From: Mesorhizobium amorphae
GTDB taxonomy: Bacteria > Pseudomonadota > Alphaproteobacteria > Rhizobiales > Rhizobiaceae
DNA length: 55,421 nucleotides
Reading direction: 5' to 3'
Assembly: GCA_003240775.1 (NCBI GenBank)
Contig: QFNI01000025.1
Coordinates: 1 to 55,421 of the forward strand
Of this stretch, positions 7,906 through 16,119 are shown piece after piece. Both the position numbers and the translations under genes were made by a program. The notes beneath the pieces are model-generated. The model made no database searches. It was not told the origin of the DNA and saw only the letters and a list, made by a program, of their open reading frames with translations. Each line of letters starts with the position of its first letter. The stretch's first letter is position 1.

Positions 7906-8777
7906 GGCGTTTCCTCTCCGAACTCGGCCTCCGGCCGCCGCGCGACGGCGGCCGCGCGCAGCGAAAGGATGGCTGCGGCGGTTTCCTCGATCGAACGGCG
8001 GGTGACATCGATGGTCGGCCAGCCGTGCCGCCCGCACAGGCTGCGCGCATAGGCGAGTTCCTCACCGATGCTCGCGCGGTTCACGTAGAAGTCCTGGTCG
8101 AGCCCGGTGTCGCCGCCCACCATGCGGTTCTGGCGCACCTGGGAGATGCGGTCGGCCGTGGCGATCAGGCCCACCACCAGCGGCCCCTTGGCCACGATCA
8201 GCGAATCCGGCAGCGGCACGCCGAGCACGATGGGGATATTGGCTGTCTTGATGCCGCGATTGGCGAGATAGATCGAGGTCGGCGTCTTAGAGGTGCGCGA
8301 GATGCCGATCAGCACGACATCGGCCTCTTCCATGTCGGGCGGCAGCGCGCCGTCGTCATGTGCCATGGTGAAGTCGAGAGCTGCGATGCGGCGGAAATAG
8401 TCTGCGTCGAGCGCATGCTGCGCGCCCATGCGCCGTCCCGCCGGCGCCCCCAGAAACGACTGGAAAACCGCCAGAACCGGCTCCAGCACGGACACGCAGG
8501 GCAGGCCGAGCTGGCGCGCGCGCTCGTCGATGCGGGCGGCGAGCGCCTGGTCCACCATCGTGTAGAGGATGATGCCGGGCTCCTGCTCGATCTCGGCGAA
8601 CACCTTGTCGAGCTGCTTGTCCGTGCGGATCAGCGGGTAGATGTGCTCGATCCCGCGCGCATTCTTGTATTGCGCGGCAGCCGCCCTTCCGGCCGCCAGA
8701 AGCGTCTCGCCCGTCGCGTCGGAAACGAGGTGCAGGTGGAAGAAGCTCTGCGGCTTTGCGGGGGTGGGTTTGTTCAC
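7902..8777 (-). CDS. Pyruvate, phosphate dikinase regulatory protein (kinase/pyrophosphorylase, DUF299)
   Basis: 291 residues of the PPSR/PDRP family, a bifunctional ADP-dependent kinase and Pi-dependent pyrophosphorylase that inactivates and reactivates PPDK or PEP synthase. Family signatures are LVSDATGETL near residue 16 and the P-loop-like GISRTSKTPTSIYLANRG near residue 160. The start is GTG at 8777 (VNKPTPAKPQSFFHLHL), since upstream codons run into the DnaA-box cluster. It heads the operon ppsR-maf-aroE-coaE(-dnaQ). In Caulobacter and Rickettsia this gene (RP001 family) borders the chromosomal origin opposite hemE, as here. Confidence 0.9.
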   Translation of the reverse strand: MNKPTPAKPQSFFHLHLVSDATGETLLAAGRAAAAQYKNARGIEHIYPLIRTDKQLDKVFAEIEQEPGIILYTMVDQALAARIDERARQLGLPCVSVLEPVLAVFQSFLGAPAGRRMGAQHALDADYFRRIAALDFTMAHDDGALPPDMEEADVVLIGISRTSKTPTSIYLANRGIKTANIPIVLGVPLPDSLIVAKGPLVVGLIATADRISQVRQNRMVGGDTGLDQDFYVNRASIGEELAYARSLCGRHGWPTIDVTRRSIEETAAAILSLRAAAVARRPEAEFGEETP

Positions 8778-8854
8778 GGGGTCCCTGTGGAGGACTGTGG
8801 AAAAATGTGGAGGAGCAGACGCCCCTCGGCACTCCCTCTGTATCACGGGCCGTC

Positions 8855-8863
8855 TTATCCACA
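8855..8863 (+). promoter_or_regulatory. Perfect DnaA box
   Basis: TTATCCACA, an exact match to the DnaA consensus, inside the ppsR-hemE intergenic region. It is the strongest of at least seven TGTGGA/TCCACA-cored sites in 300 bp. Confidence 0.8.
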
Positions 8864-9100
8864 ACGGGAGGGGTCCGAGCCCCCTTCGTCCCCTTGTGGA
8901 AGAGAGCGGGGAGGGGGCTTGGGCCTCTCCCCCGGCTGTCCACAGGGGCCGGCCATGCGGCCTTGCGTCCGAGGTGACTGATTCCGCATGGACTTTCGCC
9001 CTTCCGCCCGCATATGTCCCCAGGCATCGCCGAGCGGGGGTTTCGCGGTTTCGAGCGGGCTGGTTTCCGGGTCCCGCTCTGTGGACACGGCACTATCCCC

Positions 9101-9147
9101 GACTCCAACAGAGTCTAAGAATCAAAAGACTCTTTGAATCAGGATTC
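9101..9147. promoter_or_regulatory. Cluster of six GANTC (CcrM) methylation sites
   Basis: GACTC 9101, GAGTC 9111, GAATC 9119, GACTC 9128, GAATC 9136 and GATTC 9143: six CcrM-type sites spaced 7-10 bases apart, ending 10 bases before the hemE ATG. A 9-bp direct repeat CTCTTTGAA (9130 and 9147) overlaps the array. Confidence 0.8.
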
Positions 9148-9156
9148 TCTTTGAAG

Positions 9157-10203
9157 ATGGGCGAACAGCCGGAAAGCGCAAAAGCCGGCCGCAAGGCGCT
9201 TGCGGTCTTCAAGGGCGCGAGCGTTTTTCCGCCGCCGGTCTGGATGATGCGCCAAGCCGGGCGCTACCTGCCCGAGTACCGTGCGACCCGCGCGGAAGCG
9301 GGCTCCTTCCTCGATCTCTGCTACAATCCCGATCTCGCGGTGGAGGTGACGCTTCAGCCCATCCGCCGCTTCGGCTTCGACGCGTCGATCCTGTTCTCGG
9401 ACATCTTGGTCGTGCCGCATGCGCTGGGGCGCGACTTGCGCTTCGAGGAAGGCCGCGGGCCGGTGATGACGCCGATGAGCCCCGACGACGTGGCGCGGCT
9501 CGACGCTTCGCGCTTCCATGAGCACCTGGCGCCTGTCTACGAGACCGTGCGCCGGTTGCGCGCCGAGCTGCCGGCCGAGACCACGCTGATCGGTTTTGCC
9601 GGCGCGCCCTGGACGCTCGCCACATACATGATCGCGGGCCACGGCACCCCCGACCAGGCACCCGCGCGCACTTTCGCCTACCAGCACCCGGAAGCCTTCG
9701 CGCAACTGATCGACACGCTGACCGAGCACTGCGCCGACTATCTCGTGCGCCAAGTGGAGGCAGGCGCGGATGCGGTTCAGGTGTTCGATTCCTGGGCGGG
9801 CGTGCTGGACGAGGAAAGCTTTCAGCGCTTCTCCGTCGAGCCGCTTCGCCGCATCGTGGCGCATCTGGCGGAGAAGTGCCCGGAAGCGCCGGTGATCGGC
9901 TTCCCCAAGGGTGCTGGCACCCGCTACGATCGTTTCCGCCTGGAAACCGGCATCGCGACGCTTGGGCTCGATTGGACCGTGCCTATGGCGCAGGCTAAGC
10001 GCCTCCAGGCCAATGGGCCGGTTCAGGGCAATCTCGACCCCTTGCGCTTGCTTGCCGGGGGGAGGGCCCTCGACGAGGGCGTGGACGCCATTCTGCAATC
10101 CCTGGGCGGCGGGCCGCTCGTCTTCAACCTGGGCCACGGCATCACGCCGCCGACGCCGATCAGCCACGTGGAGCGCATGTTGGAACGGGTGAGACAGCCA
10201 TGA
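9157..10203 (+). CDS. hemE: Uroporphyrinogen decarboxylase
   Basis: 348 residues. Decarboxylates the four acetate groups of uroporphyrinogen III to coproporphyrinogen III in haem synthesis. The N-terminal signature PPPVWMMRQAGRYLPEYR (about residue 26) carries the substrate-contacting arginines, and FDASILFSDILVVPHALG contains the catalytic aspartate. The frame stays open upstream through the origin region, but ATG 9157 gives the family's normal N-terminus. No strong Shine-Dalgarno is visible (only GAAG directly before ATG), and the GANTC array lies in its promoter region. Overlaps hemJ as ATGA. Confidence 0.96.
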   Translation: MGEQPESAKAGRKALAVFKGASVFPPPVWMMRQAGRYLPEYRATRAEAGSFLDLCYNPDLAVEVTLQPIRRFGFDASILFSDILVVPHALGRDLRFEEGRGPVMTPMSPDDVARLDASRFHEHLAPVYETVRRLRAELPAETTLIGFAGAPWTLATYMIAGHGTPDQAPARTFAYQHPEAFAQLIDTLTEHCADYLVRQVEAGADAVQVFDSWAGVLDEESFQRFSVEPLRRIVAHLAEKCPEAPVIGFPKGAGTRYDRFRLETGIATLGLDWTVPMAQAKRLQANGPVQGNLDPLRLLAGGRALDEGVDAILQSLGGGPLVFNLGHGITPPTPISHVERMLERVRQP

Positions 10204-10733
10204 GCGCGGCCCCTGCACCTACCGGCGGTTCCCCGCTCACGCGAGGGGTGGTCGCGCTTTTGATCACCGCGGGCTTCGCGTTTCTCCTGTTCGCGCTCGT
10301 GCCGGTGGAGTGGGCGCTCTGGATCAAGGCGCTGCACGTGATCGCGGTGATCGCCTGGATGGCGGGACTGCTCTATCTGCCGCGGCTCTTCGTTTACCAT
10401 ACGCAGGCTCAACCCGGCTCGGCGACATCCGAAACCTTCAAGGTGATGGAGCGCCGCCTGCTGCGCGCCATCATCAACCCCGCCATGATCGCGACCTGGG
10501 TGTTCGGTCTGTGGTTGGCTTGGGAGGTCTACGCGTTCCAGGGCGGCTGGCTGCATGCCAAGCTCACGCTGGTGCTGCTCTTGTCGGGCCTGCACGGCTA
10601 TCTGTCCAAGGGCGTGCGGATGTTCGCCCAGGACCGCAACACGAAATCCACCAAGCATTGGCGCATCGTCAACGAGGTGCCGACGCTGCTGATGATCCTG
10701 ATCGTGGTCTTGGTGATCGTGAAGCCGTTCTGA
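10200..10733 (+). CDS. hemJ: Protoporphyrinogen oxidase HemJ family membrane protein
   Basis: 177 residues, HemJ/UPF0093 family, the oxygen-independent-type protoporphyrinogen IX oxidase used by most alphaproteobacteria. Four to five hydrophobic helices are seen. The family signature includes ALHVIAVIAWMAGLLYLPRLFVYH, with the conserved histidine and W-M-A-G-L-x-Y-L-P-R-L (residues about 48-70), and later GLHGYLSK and WRIVNEVPTLLMI. Its ATG overlaps the hemE stop, placing two haem-pathway enzymes in one unit. Confidence 0.93.
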   Translation: MSAAPAPTGGSPLTRGVVALLITAGFAFLLFALVPVEWALWIKALHVIAVIAWMAGLLYLPRLFVYHTQAQPGSATSETFKVMERRLLRAIINPAMIATWVFGLWLAWEVYAFQGGWLHAKLTLVLLLSGLHGYLSKGVRMFAQDRNTKSTKHWRIVNEVPTLLMILIVVLVIVKPF

Positions 10734-10790
10734 CGCGGCGTCCCGCGCTGGCCCGGCATTCATTCGAGATGTCGGGCGGCAGCGCCTCAA

Positions 10791-10824
10791 ATTCCCGTTC
10801 GCCTGCCTTGCCCTTGCCGGGAAT
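10791..10824 (+). promoter_or_regulatory. Hairpin in the rho leader region
   Basis: ATTCCCG (10791-10797) and CGGGAAT (10818-10824) form a 7-bp stem with a 20-base pyrimidine-rich loop, 146 bases before rho. It may end the hemE-hemJ transcript or be part of a rho 5' leader; the unstructured C-rich loop resembles a Rho-loading type sequence. Function not established. Confidence 0.3.
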
Positions 10825-10969
10825 CCCGATTACATAAGGGCTCTCTCCTTATCGTCGCAGCCGCCCGCAAGTTTCGCTTCCCGGCCGCGCGACGCCCCAT
10901 CCCAGACTGCTCGCACGACCGCCAACCCGCGCCCGCGACCCACTCAGCACAGGCCCGAGAAGTATCCTC

Positions 10970-12235
10970 ATGCAGGAAATGAAGCTCACTGAGTTCAAGA
11001 ACAAGAAGCCGACCGACCTGATCGCGTTCGCTGAGTCTCTCGAGGTCGAGAACGCTTCGGTGATGCGCAAGCAGGAGCTGATGTTCGCGATCCTGAAGAA
11101 GTTGGCCGCCCAGGAAGTCGAGATCATCGGCGACGGCGTGGTGGAGGTTCTGCAGGACGGTTTCGGCTTCCTGCGCTCGGCCAACGCCAACTACCTGCCG
11201 GGCCCCGACGACATCTATATCAGCCCCTCCCAGATCCGCCGCTTCTCGCTCAAGACTGGCGACACGGTGGAAGGCCCGATCCGCTCGCCAAAGGAAGGCG
11301 AGCGCTACTTCGCGCTTCTCAAGGTCAACACGATCAATTTCGACGACCCCGAGAAGATCCGCCACAAGATCCACTTCGACAACCTGACGCCGCTCTACCC
11401 GACCGAGCGCATCAAGATGGAAATGCCGGTTCCCGCGGGCAAGGACATCTCGGCCCGCGTGGTCGACCTCGTGGCCCCTATCGGCAAGGGCCAGCGCGCC
11501 CTGATCATCGCGCCGCCGCGCGTCGGCAAGACCGTTCTGATGCAGAACGTGGCCCAGTCGATCACCACCAACCACCCCGAATGCTACCTGATCGTGCTGC
11601 TCATTGACGAGCGGCCAGAGGAAGTCACCGACATGCAGCGCTCGGTGAAGGGCGAGGTCGTGTCCTCGACCTTCGACGAGCCCGCCGTGCGCCACGTCCA
11701 GGTGGCCGAGATGGTGATCGAGAAGGCCAAGCGCTTGGTCGAGCACGGCCGTGATGTGGTGATCCTGCTCGATTCCATCACGCGCCTCGGCCGCGCCTAC
11801 AACACGGTGGTTCCGTCATCGGGCAAGGTGCTGACGGGCGGCGTGGACGCCAACGCGCTCCAGCGCCCCAAGCGCTTCTTCGGCGCTGCGCGCAACATCG
11901 AAGAGGGCGGCTCGCTCACCATCATCGCGACGGCGCTGATCGACACCGGCTCGCGCATGGACGAGGTGATCTTCGAGGAGTTCAAGGGCACCGGCAATTC
12001 GGAAATCGTGCTCGACCGCAAGGTGGCGGACAAGCGCATCTATCCGGCGATGGACATCCTCAAGTCCGGCACCCGCAAGGAGGACCTGCTGGTTCAGCGC
12101 TCCGACCTGCAGAAGATCTTCGTTCTCCGCCGGATCCTGGCACCGATGGGCACCACGGATGCGATCGAGTTCCTGATCGACAAGCTCAAGCAGACCAAGA
12201 CCAACGCCGATTTCTTCGACTCCATGAACACCTGA
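10970..12235 (+). CDS. rho: Transcription termination factor Rho
   Basis: 421 residues, hexameric RNA helicase that terminates transcription. N-terminal Rho domain (MKLTEFKNKKPTDLIAFAESL), the RNA-binding CSP-like fold (DGFGFLRSANANYLPGPDDIYIS), Walker A APPRVGKT (about residue 180), and the conserved ATIGKG-type segment here as APIGKGQRALI. The Q-loop/R-loop region reads GGVDANALQRPKRFFGAARNIEEGGSLT (quoted in part). Family-typical length with no N-terminal insertion. It stands alone, with a 236-bp upstream region and a hairpin downstream. Confidence 0.97.
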   Translation: MQEMKLTEFKNKKPTDLIAFAESLEVENASVMRKQELMFAILKKLAAQEVEIIGDGVVEVLQDGFGFLRSANANYLPGPDDIYISPSQIRRFSLKTGDTVEGPIRSPKEGERYFALLKVNTINFDDPEKIRHKIHFDNLTPLYPTERIKMEMPVPAGKDISARVVDLVAPIGKGQRALIIAPPRVGKTVLMQNVAQSITTNHPECYLIVLLIDERPEEVTDMQRSVKGEVVSSTFDEPAVRHVQVAEMVIEKAKRLVEHGRDVVILLDSITRLGRAYNTVVPSSGKVLTGGVDANALQRPKRFFGAARNIEEGGSLTIIATALIDTGSRMDEVIFEEFKGTGNSEIVLDRKVADKRIYPAMDILKSGTRKEDLLVQRSDLQKIFVLRRILAPMGTTDAIEFLIDKLKQTKTNADFFDSMNT

Positions 12236-12240
12236 TGGGT

Positions 12241-12266
12241 GGACCGGATCGATTCCTATCCGGTCC
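12241..12266 (+). terminator. Hairpin between rho and mnmE
   Basis: GGACCGGAT (12241-12249) and ATCCGGTCC (12258-12266) make a perfect 9-bp stem with loop CGATTCCT, starting 5 bases after the rho stop. It lacks a T tract. Confidence 0.5.
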
Positions 12267-12287
12267 GATCCCTGGTTCACTGGCGTA

Positions 12288-13592
12288 GTGGAAAACGACA
12301 CGATCTATGCATTGGGCAGCGGGCCTCTTCCCGCTGCCATCGCCGTCGTCCGCATGTCTGGACCACTTACTCGATTCGCCCTCGAAACGATCACCGGGCG
12401 CCCGCTCGACCCACGCTTGCTTTCACCGCGCAGCCTTCGAGACGAGAACGGCTCGCTGATTGACCAGGCGATGGCGGTCTATCTGCCGGGGCCGCGCAGC
12501 GAGACCGGAGAAGACTGTGGCGAGTTCCAGATCCATGGCGGCCGGGCGATCCTCCATCGGCTGATCGACCGCCTGGAACATCTCGGCCTCCGCCAAGCCC
12601 AGCCCGGCGAGTTCAGCAAACGCGCTTTCCTCCATGGGAAGATCGACCTCGTCCAGGCGGAAGCGGTTGCCGATCTCGTGGCGGCTGAGACGGAAGCCGA
12701 ACGGCGCTTTGCCGCCGACAATCTCGGCGGCCGGCAAAGCCAGCTCTACGCGGCTTGGCGCAAGCGGTTGCTGCACGCCCGCGCGATGATCGAAGCCGAG
12801 CTCGATTTCTCCGACGAGGGCGATGTTCCAGGTTCGGTCGCGCAAATGGTCTGGCGCGACATGCGCGATCTCAGCAACGAGATGCGCGCGCATGCGAAGG
12901 GCTTCGACAGGGTGAGCCTGCTGCGCGACGGGTTCGAGATCGTGATCCTCGGTGCCCCGAACGCCGGCAAGTCCACTCTGCTGAACGCCCTGGCCGAGCG
13001 CGACGTCGCCATCGTTTCGGATGAGGCCGGCACGACCCGCGACCTGATCGAGGTCCAACTCTCGCTCGGCGGCAACCGCGTACGATTGGTCGACACGGCT
13101 GGCCTCCGCCCTGAGGCTGGCAAGATCGAGAGCATCGGCATCGAGCGGGCGTTAAAGCGCGCCGGGTCGGCGCAACTGGTGCTCCATCTTATCGATCTCT
13201 CAGATCCAACCACTGCTCTCGTTCCGGCCGATCTGGAGGTTTTGACAGTCGGCAACAAGGCGGACCTTGCCCCGCAATCCGCCACCTCCTGCGATCTGCG
13301 CGTGTCCGCCGAAACGGGGGAGGGGATGGACGCGCTGCTCGGTCACCTCAGCCGTCGTGTTGCCGAGAAGATGGGTGACGTCGGCGACGTGCTTCCCTCG
13401 CGCGAGAGGCACATCGCGCAGATCAGGTTGGCTTCCTCGCACCTCGCTGACGCCCTGCACAACGAAGCACCGCTCGAGCTTCGGGCCGAAAGCCTGCGGC
13501 TTGGGGCCGATGCCGTAGCTGCCATCACGGGCGCCATCGGGACGGAGGACGTGCTTGGCGCCATCTTCTCGTCCTTCTGCATCGGAAAGTGA
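12288..13592 (+). CDS. mnmE: tRNA uridine-5-carboxymethylaminomethyl modification GTPase MnmE
   Basis: 434 residues. With MnmG it installs the cmnm5 group on U34 of several tRNAs. N-terminal formyl-THF-binding domain (DTIYALGSGPLPAAIAVVRMSG), helical domain, and inserted G domain with GAPNAGKS (about residue 223), the TT switch (AGTTRDL), DTAGLR and NKAD. The C-terminus is FCIGK with the catalytic cysteine. Start is GTG 12288. The stop codon is inside a parS-like palindrome (13590-13605). First gene of the mnmE-mnmG-rsmG-parA-parB run. Confidence 0.96.
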   Translation: MENDTIYALGSGPLPAAIAVVRMSGPLTRFALETITGRPLDPRLLSPRSLRDENGSLIDQAMAVYLPGPRSETGEDCGEFQIHGGRAILHRLIDRLEHLGLRQAQPGEFSKRAFLHGKIDLVQAEAVADLVAAETEAERRFAADNLGGRQSQLYAAWRKRLLHARAMIEAELDFSDEGDVPGSVAQMVWRDMRDLSNEMRAHAKGFDRVSLLRDGFEIVILGAPNAGKSTLLNALAERDVAIVSDEAGTTRDLIEVQLSLGGNRVRLVDTAGLRPEAGKIESIGIERALKRAGSAQLVLHLIDLSDPTTALVPADLEVLTVGNKADLAPQSATSCDLRVSAETGEGMDALLGHLSRRVAEKMGDVGDVLPSRERHIAQIRLASSHLADALHNEAPLELRAESLRLGADAVAAITGAIGTEDVLGAIFSSFCIGK

Positions 13593-13605
13593 TTCACGTG
13601 AAACG
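13590..13605. promoter_or_regulatory. parS: parS-like ParB-binding site 1
   Basis: TGATTCACGTGAAACG matches the bacterial parS consensus TGTTTCACGTGAAACA at 14 of 16 positions, with the central palindrome TTCACGTGAA intact. It begins on the mnmE stop codon, 3.3 kb before parB. Confidence 0.8.
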
Positions 13606-13629
13606 GCGCATGCTGTAGAGCACGCGCCC

Positions 13630-15492
13630 ATGAGCGACCTTTCCTTCGATGTAGTCGTAATCGGTGGCGGACACGCTGGGTGCGAAGCGGCCAGCGCTTC
13701 GGCGCGGCTCGGCGCGAGCACCGCGCTCCTCACCCTGCGTTTCGACAATCTCGGCGTGATGTCCTGCAATCCCGCCATCGGCGGTCTCGGTAAGGGGCAT
13801 CTGGTGCGCGAAGTCGATGCGCTGGATGGCCTGATGGCTCGCGCGGCGGATGCTGCGGGCATCCAGTTCCGGCTGCTCAACCGCCGCAAGGGCGCGGCCG
13901 TCCGCGGTCCCCGCACCCAAGCGGATCGCAAGCTCTATGCTCAAGCTGTGCAGGGAATGATCCGTGAAACGCCGAACCTGTCGGTGATCGAGGGCGAGGC
14001 CGTCGATCTGATCGTTGAGAACGGCCAAGTTGCCGGCGTCATCCTGGCCGATGGCCGCACGATCCGTACGGCCGCCGTCGTTCTGACGACGGGCACCTTC
14101 CTTGGCGGTCTCATCCACATCGGCGAGCGCAAGATCCCAGCCGGCCGCATCAGTGAGCAGCCATCGCTTGGTCTGTCGCGCCGCCTGCGCGAGAGCGGTT
14201 TTGCGGTGTCGCGCCTCAAGACCGGCACGCCGCCGCGCCTCGACAGCGCTTCCATTCACTGGGATGCCTTGGAGAAGCAGGAAGCCGATGCAGAGCCGGT
14301 TCCCTTCTCCTTCCTGACGGATCGCATCGCGACCCCGCAGATCGCGTGCGGCATCACGCGGACCACGCCTGAAACGCATCGGGTGATCCGCGAGAACCTG
14401 CATCGCTCTGCCATGTATTCCGGCTCCATCGAAGGTGTGGGCCCCCGATACTGCCCCTCGATCGAGGACAAGATCGTCAAGTTCGGCGATCGCGACGGGC
14501 ACCAGATTTTCCTTGAGCCGGAGGGGCTGGACAGCCCGGTCGTCTATCCCAACGGCATCTCCACCTCACTGCCGGAAGATATTCAGGAAGCCATCGTGCG
14601 CTCCATGCCAGGGCTGGAGGACGCCCGCATCCTGCAGCCCGGCTATGCCATCGAATACGACCACGTGGATCCGCGCGAACTCGACGCGACGCTCGAAACC
14701 CGCCGCCTGCCCGGCCTCTTCCTGGCCGGCCAGATCAACGGCACGACAGGCTATGAGGAAGCCGCGGCTCAAGGCCTCCTCGCTGGGCTCAACGCAGCGC
14801 GAAGGGCGGGTCGACAGGACGGCATCACCGTCAGCCGGACGGACGCCTATCTCGGCGTCATGGTGGACGATCTGACCACGCGTGGCGTCAGCGAGCCCTA
14901 TCGCATGTTCACCTCACGCGCGGAGTTTCGCCTCACCTTACGCGCGGACAACGCGGACCAGCGTCTGACCCCGCTCGGCCTGTCTTTGGGCTGCGTCGGT
15001 GCCGAACGCGAAAAGCGCTTCGCGGAAACGAACCAAGCTCTGAATGCCGCCCGCGATCTCGCGCAGTCTCTGGCCATATCCGCCCATCAGGCAGCCGCGC
15101 ATGGCATCGCGCTCAACCAGGATGGCCGCCGCCGCTCCGCTTACGATCTCCTGAGCCAACCCGACATCGACTTCGCGCGGCTCACTAATGTCTGGCCGGA
15201 GTTGCAGGGCGTACCTCATACGATTGCCGAGCGATTGGAGACGGAAGCCAGCTATGCCGTGTACCTCGACCGCCAATCGGCCGACATCGCCAGGCTGAAG
15301 CGGGAGGAGACCCGCTCCATCCCCGACACAGTGGACTTCGAGAATCTTCCGGGGCTGTCCAATGAGCTGAAGCAGAAGCTGCAGCATCGTCGGCCCAAGT
15401 CTCTCGCCGATGCGCAGAAGCTCGAAGGAATGACGCCGGCTGCCATGAGCCTGATCCTCTCAGAACTTCGCCGTCGGGCACTGGCGGGCTGA
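13630..15492 (+). CDS. mnmG: tRNA uridine-5-carboxymethylaminomethyl modification enzyme MnmG (GidA)
   Basis: 620 residues, FAD- and NADH-dependent partner of MnmE. The FAD-binding GxGxxG is VVIGGGHAGCEAA at residues about 8-20. The family signature MSCNPAIGGLGKGHLVREVD (about residue 45) contains the conserved cysteine, and GTFLGGLIHIGE and GPRYCPSIEDK further support it. Start at ATG 13630; the upstream reading to 13555 overlaps mnmE and the parS-like site and is not needed. Followed 4 bases later by rsmG. Confidence 0.96.
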   Translation: MSDLSFDVVVIGGGHAGCEAASASARLGASTALLTLRFDNLGVMSCNPAIGGLGKGHLVREVDALDGLMARAADAAGIQFRLLNRRKGAAVRGPRTQADRKLYAQAVQGMIRETPNLSVIEGEAVDLIVENGQVAGVILADGRTIRTAAVVLTTGTFLGGLIHIGERKIPAGRISEQPSLGLSRRLRESGFAVSRLKTGTPPRLDSASIHWDALEKQEADAEPVPFSFLTDRIATPQIACGITRTTPETHRVIRENLHRSAMYSGSIEGVGPRYCPSIEDKIVKFGDRDGHQIFLEPEGLDSPVVYPNGISTSLPEDIQEAIVRSMPGLEDARILQPGYAIEYDHVDPRELDATLETRRLPGLFLAGQINGTTGYEEAAAQGLLAGLNAARRAGRQDGITVSRTDAYLGVMVDDLTTRGVSEPYRMFTSRAEFRLTLRADNADQRLTPLGLSLGCVGAEREKRFAETNQALNAARDLAQSLAISAHQAAAHGIALNQDGRRRSAYDLLSQPDIDFARLTNVWPELQGVPHTIAERLETEASYAVYLDRQSADIARLKREETRSIPDTVDFENLPGLSNELKQKLQHRRPKSLADAQKLEGMTPAAMSLILSELRRRALAG

Positions 15493-15496
15493 GGTC

Positions 15497-16102
15497 GTGG
15501 ACGCACTGCTTCAAGATGTTCCACGTGAAACGCGCGATGCGCTGACGCACTATGAACAGCGGTTGCGGAACACGAATGCGGTCATGAACCTCGTTTCTCC
15601 CGCTACCCTCGACCAGATGTGGGACCGGCATTTCGTCGACAGCGCCCAGCTCAAGGCCTTGAAGTCGGAAGCCCGAACTTGGCTCGACCTTGGGTCGGGA
15701 GGTGGATTTCCCGGCATCGTTCTGGCGATTCTGCTCAAGAATGAGAGCGGCCATATCGATCTCGTGGAAAGCACGGGCAAGAAGGCGCGGTTTCTCGAAG
15801 ACGTGGTGCGGGAACTGCGGCTTCCCGCGAAAATCTGGAACGAGCGCATCGAAAAGCTTGGTCGCACCATTCCCACCCCCCAGGTCGTCACGGCCCGCGC
15901 ACTCGCGCGCCTGCCGCTTCTCCTCCAACTGGCAGAGCCGTGGCTTGCAGCGGGCGCAGTAGGACTTTTCCCCAAGGGGCGTAATTTTCAGGCCGAGGTG
16001 GACGAAAGCCACACGCAATGGCGCTTCAGCATGGTAAAGCATCGAAGCACCACGGATGGTGACAGCGCCATCCTCGAAATCACCGACTTGCGCCGGGCCT
16101 GA
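15497..16102 (+). CDS. rsmG: 16S rRNA (guanine-527-N7) methyltransferase RsmG
   Basis: 201 residues, SAM-dependent methyltransferase acting on G527 of 16S rRNA. SAM-binding motif WLDLGSGGGFPGIVLAI near residue 55, then VTARALARLPLLL, typical of the family. Start is GTG 15497, 4 bases after the mnmG stop. A parS-like site lies inside the gene (15517-15532) and encodes the DVPRETR segment, so the DNA there serves both protein coding and probably ParB binding. Confidence 0.94.
   Translation: MDALLQDVPRETRDALTHYEQRLRNTNAVMNLVSPATLDQMWDRHFVDSAQLKALKSEARTWLDLGSGGGFPGIVLAILLKNESGHIDLVESTGKKARFLEDVVRELRLPAKIWNERIEKLGRTIPTPQVVTARALARLPLLLQLAEPWLAAGAVGLFPKGRNFQAEVDESHTQWRFSMVKHRSTTDGDSAILEITDLRRA
15517..15532. 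promoter_or_regulatory. parS: parS-like ParB-binding site 2
   Basis: TGTTCCACGTGAAACG, 14 of 16 matches to TGTTTCACGTGAAACA, located within codons 7-12 of rsmG and about 1.4 kb upstream of parB. Confidence 0.8.
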
Positions 16103-16119
16103 CTGCCCCTGAGGACCCC

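Larger units (their letters stand above)
8778..9156. other. oriC: Probable chromosomal replication origin (oriC)
   Basis: 379-bp gene-free stretch between ppsR (minus) and hemE (plus), the position of Cori in Caulobacter. It contains one perfect DnaA box (TTATCCACA, 8855-8863) and degenerate boxes: TGTGGAGGA 8786, TGTGGAAAA 8796, TGTGGAGGA 8806 (three at exact 10-bp spacing), TGTGGAAGA 8895, CTGTCCACA 8936 and TGTGGACAC 9080. The right end (about 9101-9155) is the least G+C-rich part and could be the unwinding element; it holds six GANTC sites. A seventh is at 8980. No clear TTAA-N7-TTAA CtrA site is seen. Origin function is inferred from context plus boxes. Confidence 0.75.

Noticed and set aside
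8641..9156. N-terminal extension of hemE through the origin region
   Set aside because: The frame is open, but the translated part has no similarity to HemE and would cover the DnaA boxes; ATG 9157 gives the usual length.
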